64,000 nucleotides of DNA from Citrifermentans bremense (GTDB lineage Bacteria; Desulfobacterota; Desulfuromonadia; Geobacterales; Geobacteraceae), in the NCBI RefSeq assembly GCF_014218275.1, contig NZ_AP023213.1, forward strand, positions 2,768,001 through 2,832,000, read 5' to 3'. Below are positions 55,881 through 63,779 of this stretch, piece by piece; position 1 is the first letter of the stretch, and each line of letters starts with the position of its first letter. The notes beneath the pieces were generated by a model that saw nothing but the letters and a program-made list of their open reading frames with translations, was not told the origin of the DNA and searched no databases. The position numbers and the translations under genes were made by a program.

Positions 55881-56721
55881 TGCCTGCCTCCACCGTGCAG
55901 CCGCCGATGAGTCCGATGGCGTCGGCCCGGCACTGCTGGCAACCGCGGAACTGCGCGATGATCCCTTCATGGGCCGAGCGGACACTCTCCAGGTACTGCT
56001 GGGTCGGGCGGTCGACGCCGGCAAGCTCAGCCTGCGGGATGATCGGCATGACGTTCATGACGTAGCCCCCGCTCTCGCGCACCTTCTCAGCGATAGGGGA
56101 AATCTGCGAGTCGTTGATCCCCGGGATCAGCACCGTGTTCACCTTTACCAGGAGTCCCTGTTCGGCGGCGAGGCGGACCCCCTCGAACTGGTTGTGGATC
56201 AGGATGGCGGCTCCCTCCTCTCCGCAATAGCGCTGGCCACGGTACCTGACTTCTTTGTAGATTTTCGCGCCTACCTCTGCGTCGACCGCGTTAATCGTGA
56301 TGGTGATGCTGTGCAGGTCGACCGTGGCGAGGTCGGCTATCCGGTCCCGGAGTACGAGCCCGTTGGTGCTCAGGCAAAAGATCAGTTCTGGAAATTCTGC
56401 CTTGACCAGCCTGAAGGTCTCGAAGCTCTCTTCGTTGGCGAGCGGGTCTCCCGGGCCGGCGATACCGACCACCTTGATAACCGACGAGAGCGCGGGGTCC
56501 GCCATGGCGCTGCGCACCTGTTCAAGCCCCTCCTTGGGCGTCAGCAGCCGGCTGGCGACGCCGGGACGCGATTCGTTGGCACAGTCGTGCCTTCTGTCGC
56601 AATAGCGGCAGGCGATGTTGCAGCGCGCAGCGACCGCGAGATGGATGCGCCCGTTTCTGTGGCGGTTTGCTCCGAAGCAGGGATGACCGTGGACCACCCG
56701 CTCCCTGTTGCCTGCTCTCAT
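55873..56721 (-). CDS. NifB-like radical SAM cofactor maturase (without NifX domain)
   Basis: 282 residues. The radical SAM site is CNIACRYCDRRHDCANESRPGV, the long form specific to NifB. The N-terminal HPCFGA and C-terminal CQQCRADAIGLIGG provide the further cysteines that bind the K-clusters. NifB uses SAM to fuse two [4Fe-4S] units into the 8Fe core with a central carbide. All these residues are present, so cofactor synthesis is likely. It lacks the C-terminal NifX-like domain found in longer NifB forms; a separate gene at 51323 fills that gap. It follows the NifH-like genes. Confidence 0.9.
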   Translation of the reverse strand: MRAGNRERVVHGHPCFGANRHRNGRIHLAVAARCNIACRYCDRRHDCANESRPGVASRLLTPKEGLEQVRSAMADPALSSVIKVVGIAGPGDPLANEESFETFRLVKAEFPELIFCLSTNGLVLRDRIADLATVDLHSITITINAVDAEVGAKIYKEVRYRGQRYCGEEGAAILIHNQFEGVRLAAEQGLLVKVNTVLIPGINDSQISPIAEKVRESGGYVMNVMPIIPQAELAGVDRPTQQYLESVRSAHEGIIAQFRGCQQCRADAIGLIGGCTVEAGNG

Positions 56722-56748
56722 CTTTTTTCTCCTTGCGGTCCGTCATCC

Positions 56749-57627
56749 TTAGATGTTCGCGGCCCGCCCCCTGACCTCACCGGTCTGCATGGCGAGTAGC
56801 GCGTCGGCCCACTTGAAGGCCCAGGCATGCAGCGCCTTTTCCTCCAGCGGCTCGGGGACCCTGGATTCGGTGTGCTCGTAGATCTTCTGCGCGAGCCCCT
56901 GGTACACCTTGGCCTGCTCGGAATCGATGAAAGCCTCGATGGTCGTCTTTCCCTGCAGCTCCGCCTGCGTCACGGTCACCGAGCGGGGGACGTACTCGAT
57001 CACCCTGGTCTTCGTCTGCTCTACGAAGTCGTCGACGATCTCCTTTGCGTACTCCGTGTTGATGGAGTTGGCGATCACCCCGCCCAGCAAAGCGCCGCCG
57101 TTGTCCGAGTATTTCTTGATCCCCTTGAAGAGGTTGTTGGCCGCGTAGATGGCCATGAAGTCGGAGGAGGAGACGGTGAAGACGTGCTCCGCGATCCCCT
57201 CCCTGACCGGGACCGCGAACCCGCCGCAGACCACGTCGCCCAGAACGTCGTACACCACCACGTCCAGGTCGAGTTCCTCGAACACCCTGAGCTGCTTCAA
57301 CAGCTCCACCGAAGTGATGATGCCGCGCCCGGCGCAGCCGACCCCTGGGGCGGGCCCCCCCGCCTCCACGCAATAGATCCCGTTGAACCCCTCGAAGATG
57401 ACTTCGTTCGCTTTCACGTTCTTCTTCTCGCGCAGCGTGTCGAGAATGGTGGGGATGTAGCCGCCGCCGCGCAGCGTGGTGGTAGAGTCGCTCTTGGGAT
57501 CGCACCCTATCTGCATCACCTTGAGCCCCATGGTGGAAAGCGCTGCCGTTAGGTTCGAGGTGGTGGTGGACTTGCCGATGCCGCCTTTTCCGTAGATGGC
57601 GATTGTTTTTACCTTCTTGCGAGACAT
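56749..57627 (-). CDS. NifH-like ATP-dependent iron protein (complete ligands)
   Basis: 292 residues, NifH length. Walker [13 protein letters not shown], nucleotide switch CDPKSDST, and the two [4Fe-4S] ligands Cys98 (GVGCAGRG) and Cys134 ([12 protein letters not shown]). It should act as a homodimer passing electrons, with ATP hydrolysis, to the NifD/NifK-like protein and perhaps to cofactor assembly. It is downstream of the second, incomplete NifH-like gene and upstream of the NifB-like gene in one operon. Confidence 0.93.
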   Translation of the reverse strand: MSRKKVKTIAIYGKGGIGKSTTTSNLTAALSTMGLKVMQIGCDPKSDSTTTLRGGGYIPTILDTLREKKNVKANEVIFEGFNGIYCVEAGGPAPGVGCAGRGIITSVELLKQLRVFEELDLDVVVYDVLGDVVCGGFAVPVREGIAEHVFTVSSSDFMAIYAANNLFKGIKKYSDNGGALLGGVIANSINTEYAKEIVDDFVEQTKTRVIEYVPRSVTVTQAELQGKTTIEAFIDSEQAKVYQGLAQKIYEHTESRVPEPLEEKALHAWAFKWADALLAMQTGEVRGRAANI

Positions 57628-57657
57628 TCGAAGCTCCTTGTCGATAGTTTGCTGCTG

Positions 57658-58482
57658 CTAGATTCCCAAGCCGCCGTTGACAACGCCGGTTTCCAGTTCC
57701 GAGATGATGTCCCCCCACTTCTGCGCCCAGCTCGACAGCGCCTCGCGGCTAAGCGGTCTCGGGCGGCGCGACTCCATCCCTCTCACCAGGCTCCGGGCCA
57801 GTTTGCGGTAGGCGAAGGAAACATGGGAAAAGGGCGCGGACTGCAGGAGCGTCTGGCTGTAGAAGTCGCTCACCGAAACCATGATGGAGCGGGGGACGGT
57901 GGCAGAAATGACGGCTGCGGTCTGGCTGGCGAAGTCGGAGACGATCGCCTCGTACAGGGGCCCGGAGAGGTTGTTCGCCACCACCCCGCCGAAGCGGCAC
58001 TCGGCTGCGGCAATGGTATTGAACCAGGCGAAGAGATCGTTCACCGCCTGCAGCGCGCACATGTCCGCCGAGGTCACGGCCAGAAGGCGTGACAGCCCCT
58101 CGATTCCGGCCGGGAGCTTGAAGCTTCCTGCCGGCTCACCTGCGGTATCGTGCAATACGTACTCCGGGTCGTAGCCGGCGATCAGCGGATGGGTGAGGAT
58201 GTCGTTTTCCGTGGCTGCTCCGGACTTCAAGGCCGTCCCCAGCTCCAGGCAGAGTGCCCCCGCGTGCCCAAGCGCGTAAAGCGGCGCCTCCTCCCCCAGC
58301 CATCCCGGCAGTGGGATGAGATCGTTTCCACCGCGCAGGACGCTGGTCGAACTCCAGTGGCTGTCGTATCCGACCAGAAGCACCCGCTTCCCGGTCTCAG
58401 CCAAAGCGGCGCTCAGGTTGGCCGCGGTAGTCGACTTGCCGACCCCGCTTTTACCCGCGATTACCAGATGTTCCACAGCCAC
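57658..58482 (-). CDS. NifH-like paralogue lacking a cluster-ligand cysteine
   Basis: 274 residues from a GTG start at 58482, after GGAGG. It keeps the P-loop (AGKSGVGKSTTAANLS) and NifH layout, but the switch reads YDSHWSST and the segment matching [10 protein letters not shown] reads HDTAGEPAGS, with Ala118 in place of the cluster cysteine. Cys78 may match the other. It therefore probably cannot hold the bridging [4Fe-4S] cluster in the usual way. The C-terminal part resembles its neighbour (WAQKWGDIISELETG versus [15 protein letters not shown]). It could be an ATP-binding partner or regulator of the true NifH. It is first behind leader 1. Confidence 0.82.
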   Translation of the reverse strand: MAVEHLVIAGKSGVGKSTTAANLSAALAETGKRVLLVGYDSHWSSTSVLRGGNDLIPLPGWLGEEAPLYALGHAGALCLELGTALKSGAATENDILTHPLIAGYDPEYVLHDTAGEPAGSFKLPAGIEGLSRLLAVTSADMCALQAVNDLFAWFNTIAAAECRFGGVVANNLSGPLYEAIVSDFASQTAAVISATVPRSIMVSVSDFYSQTLLQSAPFSHVSFAYRKLARSLVRGMESRRPRPLSREALSSWAQKWGDIISELETGVVNGGLGI

Positions 58483-58507
58483 GGCGCACCTCCTTTCAAT
58501 AGCGCAT

Positions 58508-58568
58508 AAAAAAGGCCAGGCATAACCGCGGTAATTGGTTACAGCCTGGCCTCCAGTTTGTCTGGTCA
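58508..58568 (-). promoter_or_regulatory. Leader element 1: conserved small hairpin plus terminator, upstream of the NifH-like genes
   Basis: The minus strand carries the same 22-base segment (58568 to 58547, containing CCAGACAAACTGG) as leader 2. One base after the small hairpin is the terminator GGCCAGGC (58551-58544) / GCCTGGCC (58521-58514), with inner GTAACC/GGTTAT pairing and six U. The terminator arms differ in sequence from leader 2 while the fold is the same, a sign of functional RNA. The NifH-like start lies 26 bases after the U tract. Confidence 0.75.
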
Positions 58569-58596
58569 GCTCGACAGGTAATTTTTGGATGTGGTG

Positions 58597-58752
58597 CTAG
58601 ATCCTGATCTTCTCGCTTTTGTCCAGCTGTATGACCTTGCCATCCTGTATGACCAGGGTCACCGTCCCGAAACGGATGTCCCTGAGCGCCAGGCGGATCT
58701 TTTGCTCGAGATCGGTGTTCCACTTTCCACTTGGTTCTGGTGTCGTCGCCAT
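58597..58752 (-). CDS. YezD-like small protein (DUF2292)
   Basis: 51 residues from ATG 58752, with GGAGGGGG six bases upstream. The core RDIRFGTVTLVIQDGKVIQL followed by DKSEKIRI is the DUF2292 pattern. Family members of this size sit next to sulfate-assimilation genes in many bacteria, including yezD of Bacillus, and the function is unknown. Here it lies 38 bases after the sulfate-binding protein gene and just before leader 1, so it belongs to the sulfate-uptake side. Confidence 0.82.
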   Translation of the reverse strand: MATTPEPSGKWNTDLEQKIRLALRDIRFGTVTLVIQDGKVIQLDKSEKIRI

Positions 58753-58790
58753 GCCCCCTCCAGGAACCTGCATGAACCGGGTGATCCCGG

Positions 58791-59786
58791 TTACTTGCCG
58801 CCCGAGTAGATCTGGTCGAAGACGCCGCCATCGGCAAAGTGCGTCTTCTGGGCCTTGCGCCAGCCTCCGAAGGTGTCATCGATGGTCAACAGCTTCACTT
58901 TCGGGAACACCTTGGCGTACTTGGCGGCTACCTTCTTGTCGCGCGGGCGGTAATAATGCCTCGCAGCGATCTCCTGGCCTTCCGGAGAGTAGAGGTATTT
59001 CAGGTATTCCTCGGCAAGCTTGCGGGTCCCTTTCCTGTCGACCACCTTGTCGACCAAGGTCACGGGCGGCTCGGCGAGGATACTGAGCGAAGGGACTACG
59101 ATCTCGAATTTGTCTCTCCCCAACTCGTTCACCGCAAGAAAAGCCTCATTTTCCCAGGCCAGGAGCACATCCCCCTGCCCGCGCTGCACGAACGTCGTGG
59201 TGGAACCGCGGGCGCCGGAATCCAGAATCGGCACATGCTTGAACAACTCGGACACGAACGCCTTGGCTTTCGCTTCATTGCCTCCTTTTTGCTTCAGTGC
59301 GTAGCCCCAGGCGGCCAGGTAGTTCCAGCGCGCGCCACCGGAGGTTTTCGGGTTGGGAGTTATGACGGAAACGCCAGGCTTGATCAAATCATTCCAGTCC
59401 TTGATATGCTTCGGGTTTCCTTTGCGCACCAGGAATACGATGGTCGAGGTGTAGGGAGAGCTGTTGTTGGGGAGTCTTTTCTGCCAGTTGGCCGGGATCA
59501 GTTTTGCCTTGTCGCTGATCTCGTCGATGTCGTAGGCAAGGGCCAGGGTGACGACGTCGGCTTCCAGGCCGTCGATGACCGCTCGCGCCTGTTTTCCAGA
59601 GCCGCCGTGGGACTGTTTGAAGGTGACCTTTTGCCCCGACTTCCTGGCGAAAGCCTTGTTGAAGTCCTGGTACAGCTCCCGGGTCGGGTCGTAGGAAACG
59701 TTGAGGAATTCCTGGGCTGCGAAGGCCGTCAGCGGCAATGCAGCCACCAACAGGGTGAGTAATGCGGTGCGAATTGTCTGTTTCAT
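58791..59786 (-). CDS. sbp: Periplasmic sulfate-binding protein
   Basis: 331 residues with signal peptide [17 protein letters not shown]. The Sbp/CysP fold is evident in [61 protein letters not shown] and [25 protein letters not shown]. It presents sulfate to CysTWA, encoded about 4 kb downstream. ATG 59786 follows AAAAGGAGGAG. It is the first gene of the unit that leads through yezD and leader 1 into the NifH-like genes. Two copies of TAGACTAAT lie in its promoter. Confidence 0.93.
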   Translation of the reverse strand: MKQTIRTALLTLLVAALPLTAFAAQEFLNVSYDPTRELYQDFNKAFARKSGQKVTFKQSHGGSGKQARAVIDGLEADVVTLALAYDIDEISDKAKLIPANWQKRLPNNSSPYTSTIVFLVRKGNPKHIKDWNDLIKPGVSVITPNPKTSGGARWNYLAAWGYALKQKGGNEAKAKAFVSELFKHVPILDSGARGSTTTFVQRGQGDVLLAWENEAFLAVNELGRDKFEIVVPSLSILAEPPVTLVDKVVDRKGTRKLAEEYLKYLYSPEGQEIAARHYYRPRDKKVAAKYAKVFPKVKLLTIDDTFGGWRKAQKTHFADGGVFDQIYSGGK

Positions 59787-59890
59787 GTGCTCCTCCTTTT
59801 AATGTTAAATCTACCAACTTCATAGACTAATGAGTTAAAAACAAGCGGCATTGTCAAGTGACGCCGCCGGCTTAACTCTACGGTGTCGGT

Positions 59891-59919
59891 AGACTAATAT
59901 ACCCTACCCGCACTGTCAA
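59891..59919 (-). promoter_or_regulatory. Promoter of the sulfate-binding-protein unit
   Basis: On the minus strand TTGACA (59919-59914), 17 bases, TAGTCT (59896-59891). A second TTGACA lies at 59857-59852. The 9-base TAGACTAAT (plus strand) occurs at 59823-59831 and 59890-59898, the latter overlapping the proposed -10, so a repressor site is possible. Confidence 0.5.
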
Positions 59920-60288
59920 CAGTTTTTATTTCATACCAAAAAATTGTGCACCAAAATGATGGTGTTTGAGAAATTCTTTCTCTCCCTCCCCCCCAAAAAA
60001 TCCTCTGTCTGTCACACGCGTAGCAGCCGAAGCTGCCAGCCATCTACGCCTTTTCGTCAGCGTGTATCACCGGTTCAGGTAGATTTAGGCAAACTGTAAC
60101 GGCGCTGTAACATTCGTGGCGCATGGTAAGGCCCATGACAAATACGAGCAAACAGTAAGGCGGCTCTCCTCCGCCTGTTGTTAGCCCGGCGAACTTCCCA
60201 TCGATGTTGCTCGTCGGTCCGCTCCCGGAGGCTAAGCTTGGAAACCGAATTACCCAGCCCCTGTTACCCAGGCGCAACGGAGACGACT
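59920..60288. other. Divergent spacer between sbp and pstC
   Basis: About 370 bases including a Pho box on the plus strand and probably untranslated leaders. No further gene is supported. A minus-strand open frame across 60044-60322 overlaps the pstC start and has no recognisable product. Confidence 0.5.
60094..60111 (+). promoter_or_regulatory. Pho box (PhoB binding site)
   Basis: Two direct CTGTAAC repeats (60094-60100, 60105-60111) spaced 11 bases from start to start, the layout of PhoB half-sites. It lies about 180 bases before pstC, so the pst genes are expected to be induced by phosphate shortage. Confidence 0.75.
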
Positions 60289-61248
60289 TTGGAATCGGCA
60301 GAAAAAAAACAGGAACCGGCACAGGCCAAAACGCTGAACGGGGACTCGGTCTTTCGTTACCTGACCACCAGTTTCGCTTTCAGCATCATCGTGATCCTGG
60401 CCCTCATGCTCTACGAGATGGCCGGCGAGAGCATGCCCGCCCTCAAGGCGTTCGGCTGGAAGTTCGTGACCTCGACCGAGTGGGACGCGGTCCAGGGAAT
60501 TTTCGGGGCGCTCCCCTACCTCTACGGCTCCGTGCTGTCGTCGGTCCTGGCGCTCGCCCTCGCAACCCCCTTGAGCATCGGCGCGGCCCTCTTCATCACC
60601 GAGATAGCGCCGTCGCGCTTAGGCGCCCTCGTTGCGCCCCTGGTGGAACTGTTGGCGGCGATACCGTCGGTCATCTACGGGCTTTGGGGGGTGCTGGTCA
60701 TGGCGCCCTGGCTCCAGTCCACGGTCCAGCCCTTCCTCATCGAGCATTTCGGATTCATCCCGCTCTTTGAAGGAGCGCCCTACGGGGTCAGCATGCTGGC
60801 CGCGATCTTCATCCTGATGATCATGGTGGTGCCGATCATCACCTCCATTACCCGCGAGGTGCTCCTGGCCGTGCCGCAGAGCCAGAAGGAGGCGGCGATA
60901 GCGCTCGGCGCTACCCGCTGGGAAACGATCAAGATCGCCATCCTCCCCTACGGCAAATCCGGCATCCTTGGCGCCTCCATCCTCGGCCTCGGTCGGGCCA
61001 TCGGCGAGACCATGGCGGTCACCATGGTGATCGGAAACGCCCCCAACATCTCGCTGTCGCTCCTCTCCCCCGCCTACACCATGCCGAGCGTAATCGCCAA
61101 CGAGTTCGCAGAGACCACCTCGAAGCTGCACGCCTCGGCGCTGATGGAAATCGGCCTGATCCTGATGGTGGTAACCCTGGTGGTGAACGCGCTGGCGAGG
61201 CTCTTGATCTGGAGCGTATCCAGAAGCGCCAAGGGAGGTGCGGCATGA
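60289..61248 (+). CDS. pstC: Phosphate ABC transporter permease PstC
   Basis: 319 residues from a TTG at 60289 (ESAEKKQEPA...), with GGAG six bases before; TTG at 60238 after GGAGG would add 17 residues. Six membrane helices, the permease loop QKEAAIALGATRWETIKIAILP (EAA) and GRAIGETMAVTMVIGN are diagnostic of PstC. It forms the phosphate channel with PstA. The ATG of pstA overlaps its stop. pstS, the binding protein, is not in the window and must lie elsewhere. Confidence 0.93.
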   Translation: MESAEKKQEPAQAKTLNGDSVFRYLTTSFAFSIIVILALMLYEMAGESMPALKAFGWKFVTSTEWDAVQGIFGALPYLYGSVLSSVLALALATPLSIGAALFITEIAPSRLGALVAPLVELLAAIPSVIYGLWGVLVMAPWLQSTVQPFLIEHFGFIPLFEGAPYGVSMLAAIFILMIMVVPIITSITREVLLAVPQSQKEAAIALGATRWETIKIAILPYGKSGILGASILGLGRAIGETMAVTMVIGNAPNISLSLLSPAYTMPSVIANEFAETTSKLHASALMEIGLILMVVTLVVNALARLLIWSVSRSAKGGAA

Positions 61249-62087
61249 TGCACGGCATGGTGTTCCGCAAAGCCAAGAACCACCTGATGAGCTTCGTCAT
61301 GCTCGCCTGCACGCTGGCCGTGCTCATCCCGCTCGGGCTCATCTTCTTCCACATCGTGAAAATGGGAATCAGCTCGCTCTCGCTCGACTTCTTCACCCAC
61401 ATCCCGGCGCCGACCGGCGAACCGGGCGGGGGGATGGCCAACGGCATGTTCGGCTCGCTGGTGATGATCGGCGGTGCCTCCCTTATCGGCCTTCCCATCG
61501 GCATCCTGGGGGCAATTTACCTTTCCGAATTCGGCGGCTCCAAGGTCTCCACGGTGATCAGGTTCGCGGCCGACGTCCTCTCCGGCACCCCGTCCATCAT
61601 CACCGGCATGGTCGCCTACACGCTTTTGGTAGTGCCGATGAAGGGGTTCTCCGGTTTGGCAGGCTCGGTGGCTCTGGCCATGATCATGATCCCGATAGTG
61701 CTGCGCACCACGGAAGAGCAACTGAAGATGGTCCCGGGGTCGCTGCGGGAGGCTTCTCTCGCGCTGGGTGTCCCCTTCTGGCGCACGAGCCTCAAGGTGA
61801 CCCTGAGAAGCGCCATGTCCGGCGTCCTCACCGGGATCCTCCTGGCGGTCGCGAGGATCGCCGGGGAGACAGCGCCGCTTCTCTTCACCGCGCTGGGTAA
61901 CCAGTTCTGGAGCAAGAACGTGCTTCAGCCGATGGCCGCCCTGCCCCTGCAGATCTTCAGCTTCGCGATCGCGCCCTACGAGGACTGGCACAAGCTCGCC
62001 TGGGCCGGGGCTCTGGTGCTCGTCACCGTCATGTTCGCCCTGAGCCTCACCGCCCGCTATTTCGGCAGGAGCAGGCACGCTAGATAG
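61245..62087 (+). CDS. pstA: Phosphate ABC transporter permease PstA
   Basis: 280 residues. LRTTEEQLKMVPGSLREASLALGVPFWRTSLKVTLR carries the EAA loop, and ARIAGETAPLLFTALGNQFW is the PstA signature. It pairs with PstC in the inner membrane. The start overlaps pstC by four bases (ATGA). Confidence 0.94.
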   Translation: MMHGMVFRKAKNHLMSFVMLACTLAVLIPLGLIFFHIVKMGISSLSLDFFTHIPAPTGEPGGGMANGMFGSLVMIGGASLIGLPIGILGAIYLSEFGGSKVSTVIRFAADVLSGTPSIITGMVAYTLLVVPMKGFSGLAGSVALAMIMIPIVLRTTEEQLKMVPGSLREASLALGVPFWRTSLKVTLRSAMSGVLTGILLAVARIAGETAPLLFTALGNQFWSKNVLQPMAALPLQIFSFAIAPYEDWHKLAWAGALVLVTVMFALSLTARYFGRSRHAR

Positions 62088-62127
62088 GTTAACTTACTGG
62101 AACTAGAGATTTAAAAAAGAGGGAACG

Positions 62128-62886
62128 ATGAACAACAAGGTACAACTCGAACAGGTCAACATACATTTCGGCAAGACCCACGCGGTGCGGGATATCAGCA
62201 TGAACTTCCCCCAGAACAGCGTCACGGCCATCATCGGACCGTCCGGCTGCGGGAAATCCACACTGCTTAGATCGATGAACAGGATGCACGACCTGGTCCC
62301 TTCGGCGCGGGTGACCGGCAAGATCCTCGTCGACAACGGCGACATCTACGACAGGGGCGTGGACCCGGTAGCCGTGAGGCGCCGAGTGGGGATGGTGTTC
62401 CAGAAGCCGAACCCGTTCCCTGCCATGTCGATCTACGACAACGTCATCGCGGGGTACAAGTTGAACGGCCGCCTCCCCCGCGAAGAGGCCGACGAGATCG
62501 TGGAAAGCTGCCTGAAACGTGTGGCCCTGTGGGACGAGGTTAAGGACCGGCTGAAAAGCAACGCCATGATGCTCTCCGGCGGCCAGCAGCAGCGCCTGTG
62601 CATCGCCCGCACCGTCGCGGTTAAGCCGGAGGTGATCCTGATGGACGAGCCCGCCTCCGCCCTGGACCCCATCTCGACGCTGAAAATCGAGGAACTGATC
62701 GAGGAGCTGAAGGAGCGCTACACCATCATCATCGTCACCCACAACATGCAGCAGGCGGCCCGCGTATCCGACTACACGGCGTTTCTGTACATGGGGGACC
62801 TCGTCGAGTGCGGCGAGACCAAGAAGATCTTCACCACCCCCGAGGAAAAGCGGACCGAAGACTACATCACCGGCCGCTTCGGTTAA
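62128..62886 (+). CDS. pstB: Phosphate ABC transporter ATPase PstB
   Basis: 252 residues. Walker [11 protein letters not shown], signature [16 protein letters not shown], Walker [17 protein letters not shown], switch His [14 protein letters not shown]. The PstB-specific MNRMHDLVP follows Walker A. GGGAACG is upstream. It drives phosphate uptake. Confidence 0.96.
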   Translation: MNNKVQLEQVNIHFGKTHAVRDISMNFPQNSVTAIIGPSGCGKSTLLRSMNRMHDLVPSARVTGKILVDNGDIYDRGVDPVAVRRRVGMVFQKPNPFPAMSIYDNVIAGYKLNGRLPREEADEIVESCLKRVALWDEVKDRLKSNAMMLSGGQQQRLCIARTVAVKPEVILMDEPASALDPISTLKIEELIEELKERYTIIIVTHNMQQAARVSDYTAFLYMGDLVECGETKKIFTTPEEKRTEDYITGRFG

Positions 62887-62902
62887 CAGCTGCCAGAACC
62901 TG

Positions 62903-62955
62903 CGCCCCCTCTCCCACTTTGAGAGGATTTGGGGAGGGGGTTGGGGTGAGGGAGA
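62903..62955. repeat. Intergenic C/G-run repeat between pstB and phoU
   Basis: GCGCCCCCTCTCCCACTTTG followed by GGGGAGGGGGTTGGGGTGAG forms a long imperfect inverted repeat, a dispersed bacterial intergenic type. It may fold in the pst-phoU mRNA. Confidence 0.55.
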
Positions 62956-63011
62956 CAGTGTTATCACCGCGACAGTATTGGAAATAACTTAATTGAGTAC
63001 CGGAGAAATAT

Positions 63012-63683
63012 ATGGAGAGAGAGCACTTCAGCAAGCAGTTTGACACCGAGCTGAACGAGATAAGGGAAAGGCTTCTTGAGATGGGGGGCAAGGTAGAGGT
63101 TATGATCGGCAACGCCATGCAGTCCCTGGTGGAGAGGGACACGGAGCTAGCCGAGCGGACCATCGCCTTCGACCACGAGATAAACGCGCTGGAGATGGTG
63201 ATCGACGAGAAGTGCCTGGAGGTGCTGGCGCGCAGGCAGCCTGCGGCGCGCGACCTGCGCTTCATCACGCTGGCGCTTAAAATCGTCACCGACCTGGAGC
63301 GGATCGGAGACCAGTGCGCCAACATCTGCAAGCGGGCACGGGAACTGAACCAGGAGCCGTCGCTCAAGCCCTACATCGACCTGCCGCGCATGGCGCAGGC
63401 CGCCTCCAACATGGTCACCAAGGCGCTGGATGCCTTCGTCCGCGGCGATGACGACCTGGCGATCAAGGTATGCGAAGACGACCAGTGCGTCGACGAACTG
63501 AACGAACAGATCCAGCGCGAGCTTTTGACCTTCATGATGGGGGATCCCAAGACCATCAGCCGCGCCATGAAGATCATCCAGGTCTCCAAGTGCCTGGAGC
63601 GCATCGCCGACCACGCCACGAACATCGCCGAAATGGTGATCTTCATGGTCAAGGGAAAGGACATCCGTCACACCATCGCCTGA
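63012..63683 (+). CDS. phoU: Phosphate signalling protein PhoU
   Basis: 223 residues of two three-helix PhoU bundles. The metal-binding motifs are in DFxxExxxLE-like positions (IAFDHEINALEMVID; EDDQCVDELNEQI), with RDLRFITLALKIVTDLERIGDQCANI and KCLERIADHATNIAE. It curbs PhoR signalling and Pst transport when phosphate is plentiful. It follows pstB after a repeat-filled gap of 125 bases. Confidence 0.95.
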   Translation: MEREHFSKQFDTELNEIRERLLEMGGKVEVMIGNAMQSLVERDTELAERTIAFDHEINALEMVIDEKCLEVLARRQPAARDLRFITLALKIVTDLERIGDQCANICKRARELNQEPSLKPYIDLPRMAQAASNMVTKALDAFVRGDDDLAIKVCEDDQCVDELNEQIQRELLTFMMGDPKTISRAMKIIQVSKCLERIADHATNIAEMVIFMVKGKDIRHTIA

Positions 63684-63712
63684 GCCTGCACTTGCCCATT
63701 CACACAAAAAAA

Positions 63713-63744
63713 GACAGGGACGCCGCTTCGGTCCCTGTCTTTTT
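63713..63744 (+). terminator. Terminator after phoU
   Basis: GACAGGGAC / GTCCCTGTC stem with loop GCCGCTTCG, followed by a T-run; an A-run precedes it, so it may also serve the minus-strand gene. Confidence 0.9.
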
Positions 63745-63779
63745 CGTTCGCGGTTGAGGTCCTAAGGTCAGCCTTGGGA

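Noticed and set aside
38075-58482. A standard nitrogen-fixation (nif) cluster
   Set aside because: NifD/NifK-like proteins are short and divergent, NifE/NifN and NifS/U/V are absent, and the neighbours are sulfur and corrinoid genes.
38075-58482. Tetrapyrrole biosynthesis (CfbCD or BchLNB-like) because UroD-fold proteins are present
   Set aside because: NifB- and NifX-like genes and the cofactor Cys278 point to a NifB-type cofactor; the UroD-fold proteins carry methyltransferase zinc motifs.
51692-58568. ANTAR-protein target or known SAM/cobalamin/T-box riboswitch for the twin leaders
   Set aside because: The first loop is ACAAA (five bases), not the A-N-N-G-N-N hexaloop, and the conserved cores of the other families were not found.
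58496-58879. 127-residue minus-strand frame over the yezD-like gene
   Set aside because: It has low-complexity, Arg-rich content, and a different frame gives the DUF2292 protein with a ribosome site.
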